Part shown: positions 3,599-7,046 of the stretch, piece after piece
Layout: each line of letters starts with the position of its first letter
Position numbering within the stretch: the first letter of the stretch is position 1
From: JALZHR01 sp036389695
Lineage (GTDB): Bacteria; Acidobacteriota; Blastocatellia; Pyrinomonadales; Pyrinomonadaceae
NCBI GenBank assembly: GCA_036389695.1
Contig: DASVWG010000287.1
Coordinates: 1 to 7,046, forward strand
Length of the DNA: 7,046 bases
Direction of reading: 5' to 3'
The notes under the pieces: generated by a model
Database searches by the model: none
Seen by the model: the letters and a program-made list of their open reading frames with translations, nothing else
Told to the model about the DNA's origin: nothing
Made by a program: the position numbers and the translations under genes

Positions 3599-5989
3599 AT
3601 GAAGATAGTAAAAATTTTAAGTTTAATTTGTTTTTTGGCAATCGGTATATTGGCGCAAGATTCCGGAGATATGGGCGTAGTAGAAGGATATGTTACCGAT
3701 TCACAAGGAAATCTCGCGATTAACGCGGAAGTTAAGTTAGTAAAAAAATCAGATACTTCATTCAAAAGAACGGTCAGAACCAGCGATAAAGGATTTTTCC
3801 GAATGCTTTACCTGGATGCAGGTCTCTATTTTCTTTCCGCTTCAATATCTGAAAGTGGAAGGAATGAAATTTCTACGCCGATTGAAATAGAAGTAAGAGC
3901 TAGCAGACAAACCGTTCAAAACATAAAAACTGTTAAAGTTAAACAAATCCAGGAAGAAGTCACCGTCATTGCTTCGGGCACGGCGCAGACGATCGACGAA
4001 GTTTCCAAAACCGTCAACATCGTCGAAGGGCAGGAAATGCGCGAGCGCGCCGATTTCGCTCTGACCGAAACTCTGCGGACGATTCCCGGTTTTCGCGTTC
4101 AGCAGCTGGGCGGCTTCGGGCGCACGGCTTCGATAAAAACACGGGGCTTGCGCAACCAGGACACTGCCGTTTTGATTGACGGCATACGCTTTCGCGACGC
4201 CGGTTCTATCACGGGCGACGCTTCGGCTTTTTTGTCGGATTTTACTTTGACGAGCGTTTCGCGCATCGAGGTTTTGCGCGGCTCGGGCTCATCGCTCTAC
4301 GGCACGAACGCCATCGGCGGCACGATTGATTTTCAGACGCCGAAACCCGCGCCGGGCTTGCACGGTCAAATCTCCGGCGCGTTCGGCGGTCTCGGTCTGG
4401 GACGCGTGCGCGGAAACATTTCCGACGGCACAAAGGACGGGAAATTCGGCTTTAATCTCGGCGTTTCGCGCACGGTTTACACGAAAGGAATCGACGGCGA
4501 AGACGACGCGCGCAACGCGAATTTTCAGAGCCGCGTCGAATACAACCCGTTCGAGAAAACAAACTTTTCCGGCAGGTTTTTCGTCTCGGACGCTTTCGTT
4601 CGTTTGAATTCAAATCCGGACGCGCGCCTTCCTTTGTCCGTCACGAATGCGACGATTATCGACGCGAATCCGAATGTTAATTTCGTCGCGGACGCGAACG
4701 ACCCGGACAATTTTCAAAAATCGCAGTTCTTTGTCGGGCAATTCGCCGCGACGCAAATCATCAACAGCAAATTGTTTTTTCAAGCGTCGTATCAGGGCTT
4801 GAAAACCTCGCGGCGAAATACGAACGGAGTTTTGGGCGCTGGTTTTCAGCCGTTCGGCGGCAGCCAAACGAGCCTTTTCGAAGGCTTGATTCAGACGGCG
4901 AACGCGCGTTTCAACTGGACGCCGAATCGCGTCCACGAAATCACCGTCGGCTACGAATACGAACACGAAAAATTCGGCAACGACGGTTTTACTTTCGACG
5001 GCTCCGGCAATTTTCGGACGCGCGCGCGGCAGGCGAGCCATACGGTTTACGCGCAGGATTTGTTGAGCTTTTTCGATAATCGCCTGCACCTCGCGGGCGG
5101 CTTTCGCGCGCAGTTTTTCAATCTCGAAACGCCGCGCTTCAGCGCCGCCAACCCGCCTTATTCAAATCTCGCGCTCGAAAATCCGCCGACCGCCTACACT
5201 TTCGACGGCGCGGCTTCCTACTTTTTCCCGAAATCGGGCACGAAAATCCGCGCCCACGTCGGCAACGGTTATCGCGTGCCGAGTTTGTATGAACGCTTCG
5301 GCACGTTTTACAGCAGCTTTTCGCAGACGTTCGTCGCGTTCGGCGACCCGAATTTGAAGCCCGAGCGAAGCATCGCTTTCGACGGCGGAATCGAGCAGAA
5401 TCTCTGGAAAAATCGCGCGAAGCTGAGCGCCGTTTATTTCTACACGCGATTAACCGGCACCATCGGTTTCGGAAACGTCGTGCCGAATATCGGCGCGACG
5501 CCCAGACCTTTCGGCGGCTACATCAACACGAAAGGCGGCATTGCGCGCGGCGCGGAATTCAGCTCGCAAATCAGAGCGAGCCGCTCGACCGACGTTTTCG
5601 CGTCATACACCTTTACGAACAGCGACCAGCGCGAGCCGCAGATTTCCGGCAGCCGCACCATCGAAACGCTCGGCATTCCGAAACACCAGTTTACGCTGAC
5701 GGCGACGCAGCGCTTCCGCCGCGCGTGGGTGAACTTCGATTTTCTCGCCGCGAGCGATTATCTCGCGCCCGTCTCCGAACGCAATCCGCCTTTCAGAACT
5801 TTCGTTTATCGCTTCAGAGGCAATCGGCGGGCGGATTTGACCGCCGGTTATACGTTCCCTCTGAAAGGCGAAAAACTGAGCCTGCGCGTTTTCGGCACGC
5901 TTGAAAATCTTTTCGCCGACGATTATTACGAAAACGGCTTTCGCACCGCCGGCAGAACCGCGCGCGGCGGCGCGGCGCTGAGCTTTTAA
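3599..5989 (+). CDS. btuB: TonB-dependent outer-membrane cobalamin receptor with N-terminal carboxypeptidase-regulatory-like domain
   Basis: This protein would import cobalamin across the outer membrane with energy from TonB-ExbBD. From ATG 3599 it is 796 residues. A signal peptide covers about 1-19 (cleavage near LAQ). A carboxypeptidase-regulatory-like beta domain covers about 26-110 (VVEGYVTDSQGN, then TSDKGFFRMLYLDAGLY). A TonB-box-like EEVTVIA is at 119-125. The plug runs from about 130 to 250, with LRTIPGFRVQQLGGFG, TRGLRNQDTAVLIDGIRFRD and VLRGSGSSLYGTNAIGGTI. The rest is the 22-strand-type barrel, ending GGAALSF with the terminal Phe typical of outer-membrane proteins. It is larger than classical BtuB (about 600 residues), partly because of the added domain. 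Base composition changes sharply near the TonB box: about 32-43% GC before it, about 60% after. Substrate is assigned from the riboswitch and btuFCD neighbours. Confidence 0.9.
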   Translation: MKIVKILSLICFLAIGILAQDSGDMGVVEGYVTDSQGNLAINAEVKLVKKSDTSFKRTVRTSDKGFFRMLYLDAGLYFLSASISESGRNEISTPIEIEVRASRQTVQNIKTVKVKQIQEEVTVIASGTAQTIDEVSKTVNIVEGQEMRERADFALTETLRTIPGFRVQQLGGFGRTASIKTRGLRNQDTAVLIDGIRFRDAGSITGDASAFLSDFTLTSVSRIEVLRGSGSSLYGTNAIGGTIDFQTPKPAPGLHGQISGAFGGLGLGRVRGNISDGTKDGKFGFNLGVSRTVYTKGIDGEDDARNANFQSRVEYNPFEKTNFSGRFFVSDAFVRLNSNPDARLPLSVTNATIIDANPNVNFVADANDPDNFQKSQFFVGQFAATQIINSKLFFQASYQGLKTSRRNTNGVLGAGFQPFGGSQTSLFEGLIQTANARFNWTPNRVHEITVGYEYEHEKFGNDGFTFDGSGNFRTRARQASHTVYAQDLLSFFDNRLHLAGGFRAQFFNLETPRFSAANPPYSNLALENPPTAYTFDGAASYFFPKSGTKIRAHVGNGYRVPSLYERFGTFYSSFSQTFVAFGDPNLKPERSIAFDGGIEQNLWKNRAKLSAVYFYTRLTGTIGFGNVVPNIGATPRPFGGYINTKGGIARGAEFSSQIRASRSTDVFASYTFTNSDQREPQISGSRTIETLGIPKHQFTLTATQRFRRAWVNFDFLAASDYLAPVSERNPPFRTFVYRFRGNRRADLTAGYTFPLKGEKLSLRVFGTLENLFADDYYENGFRTAGRTARGGAALSF

Positions 5990-5993
5990 GATA

Positions 5994-6149
5994 TTTTCAC
6001 CACCAGGACACAAAGGACACAAGGGGAAAATACAGGGATAACAACGATAGTCAGGGATAAGAAAGATGATTTCTATAATCCCTGTTTATCTTGTTATCCC
6101 TGTAAATTTCCTTTTCTTAAAATCTTTGTGTTCCTTGTGTCCTGGTGGT
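5994..6149. repeat. Nested fold-back palindrome E between btuB and the last gene
   Basis: The outer arms, about 5998-6023 and 6124-6149, consist of CACCACCAGGACACAAAGG-type words and their reverse complement, with about three mismatches. The inner arms, about 6030-6062 and 6070-6104, carry ACAGGGATAACAA and a diverged second copy (TCAGGGATAA) against TTGTTATCCCTGT and ATCCCTGT. The two word families are nested one inside the other. The element fills nearly the whole space between the btuB stop and the next promoter. It may help end the btuB transcript, but there is no standard terminator. Confidence 0.92.
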
Positions 6150-6179
6150 AAAAATTTCTTTTTCCTCAGATTGCGTCGG

Positions 6180-6188
6180 TGTTATAAT
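6180..6188 (+). promoter_or_regulatory. Extended -10 promoter of the last gene
   Basis: TGTTATAAT matches the extended -10 form TGnTATAAT exactly, with TATAAT at 6183-6188. No good -35 is seen about 17 bases upstream (the region is T-rich), which extended -10 promoters tolerate. Transcription would begin near 6195, about 16 bases before the ATG. It starts a unit separate from btuB. Confidence 0.65.
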
Positions 6189-6197
6189 CGAGGCAAA

Positions 6198-6203
6198 AGA
6201 GGT
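6198..6203 (+). promoter_or_regulatory. Shine-Dalgarno site of the last gene
   Basis: AGAGGT is followed by a 7-base spacer and ATG 6211. It sets the start at 6211 rather than at the longer open frame from 6145, which would begin inside palindrome E and upstream of the promoter. Confidence 0.7.
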
Positions 6204-6210
6204 AAAAGCG

Positions 6211-6987
6211 ATGAAAGAGCGAATTTTGTTAATTTTAAGTTTGATTCTTGTTATAAATGGTTTGGTTTTCGCGCAGACCAGAGCGACGAAAACCGTGACC
6301 AACGCCGATTTGGAAAAGTTTCGCCAGAAACGCGTCGCTGCCGAAGCCGATTACCGCGCCAATTATAAAAAACTCGGAATGCCTTCGCCCGAAGAGCTTG
6401 AGAAACGCGAAGCCGAACGCCAGCGCTGGCTCGCCGAGTTTGCGGAAAAGGCGGAAATCGAGCAGGCGCAGAACGAAAATTACTTTCTCTCCGTCGCCAA
6501 CGAGTTGAAAACGCAAATCGCTTCCATCGACGCGCAAATCAATTACCTGCGCGGGCTGGCGGGCAATCCGTCGCCTTATAAAGGCGGCACGATTGTCTAC
6601 GGCAGCGGCATCGTCTTCGGCGGCTACGCGAACGGCTACGGCGGCGGTTTTCGCGGCGGCGTCGGCGCGAGAGGTTTCCGGCAGAACAGAATAACCGTCG
6701 CGCCGAATGTGCAGACAGTCAGAAATTACGCCAACAGCTTCCCGACGGCAGGCGACATCCGCAACCAGATTTACGGCACATACCCGCAATTAAACCGCTT
6801 CCCGCGCCGCGGCGGCAGAAGCCACTATCGCGGCGGCTACGTCACGCCGTTAATCGGCGGCGGCAGTTACGGCGAAAGCGATTTGGAATCGCGCCTGAGC
6901 TATCTCCAACAGGAACGCGCCGGTTTAATCGCCGAATGGCAGGCGCTCGAAGAAGAAGCACGCCGCGCGGGCGTGAGAATCGAGTAA
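6211..6987 (+). CDS. Secreted coiled-coil and glycine-rich protein of unknown function
   Basis: I do not recognise this 258-residue protein. A clear signal peptide (MKERILLILSLILVINGLVFAQ) has a cleavage site after Ala21, so it should be exported to the periplasm or beyond. Residues about 30-118 are rich in Glu, Lys, Arg, Ala and Gln and look like a long helix or coiled coil (PEELEKREAERQRWLAEFAEK). Residues about 123-160 are Gly/Tyr-rich (GGYANGYGGGFRGGVGARGF), and a second Gly/Arg/Tyr patch lies at about 198-224. The C-terminus, 224-258, is again helical and charged (DLESRLSYLQQERAGLIAEW). The alternation suggests a structural or cell-envelope protein, but this is only inference. It has its own extended -10 promoter and Shine-Dalgarno site, so it is probably not part of the B12 regulon. 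Codon use matches btuF-btuD. Confidence 0.8.
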   Translation: MKERILLILSLILVINGLVFAQTRATKTVTNADLEKFRQKRVAAEADYRANYKKLGMPSPEELEKREAERQRWLAEFAEKAEIEQAQNENYFLSVANELKTQIASIDAQINYLRGLAGNPSPYKGGTIVYGSGIVFGGYANGYGGGFRGGVGARGFRQNRITVAPNVQTVRNYANSFPTAGDIRNQIYGTYPQLNRFPRRGGRSHYRGGYVTPLIGGGSYGESDLESRLSYLQQERAGLIAEWQALEEEARRAGVRIE

Positions 6988-7046
6988 AGCAAACGAGAAT
7001 GAGTTAATTTATTAAGAAAAAACTCGAAGGCAGTTAAAGAAAACAA

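Noticed and set aside
4610..5089. Minus-strand 159-codon open frame inside btuB
   Set aside because: It is opposite well-supported beta-barrel coding sequence and is Arg-rich, as expected for the complement of GC-rich codons.
6988..7046. Terminator after the last gene
   Set aside because: GAGTT and AACTC can pair weakly, but the loop is long and no T-run follows. The window ends too soon to judge.

Overview
The window is a vitamin B12 (cobalamin) uptake locus, read entirely on the + strand, from a Gram-negative bacterium. The outer-membrane receptor carries an N-terminal carboxypeptidase-regulatory-like domain. The DNA is about 60% GC inside genes, and the junctions are packed with short-word palindromes. 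Together these suggest Acidobacteriota, perhaps class Blastocatellia. That placement is inferred from style, not from a marker gene.

Layout. Positions 1-92 may hold the first codons of a divergent minus-strand gene (weak). Positions 101-252 form a cobalamin riboswitch aptamer, followed by an intrinsic terminator (322-379). Next come btuF (lipoprotein-type B12-binding protein), btuC (permease) and btuD (ATPase), ending at 3313. A second cobalamin riboswitch (about 3400-3550) precedes a small hairpin, a strong Shine-Dalgarno site and btuB, the TonB-dependent receptor (3599-5989). After a nested palindrome (5994-6149) comes an extended -10 promoter and a secreted coiled-coil/glycine-rich protein of unknown function (6211-6987). 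The last 59 bases hold nothing I can name.

How it works. BtuB would bring cobalamin across the outer membrane using TonB energy. BtuF would capture it at the periplasmic side, and BtuC2D2 would pump it into the cytoplasm. Substrate assignment rests mainly on the two riboswitches, because the BtuFCD fold is shared with iron-siderophore importers. The two switches appear to use different output modes: transcription termination before btuF, and probably translation control before btuB.

Most unusual feature. The first riboswitch and all four gene junctions from btuF to the final gene each contain a fold-back palindrome, and the five have different sequences. One fills the peripheral part of the first riboswitch. 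One supplies the start codon and about 37 N-terminal codons of btuC. One is a paired REP-like element with compensatory base changes next to btuD. I propose these as the main subject for follow-up.
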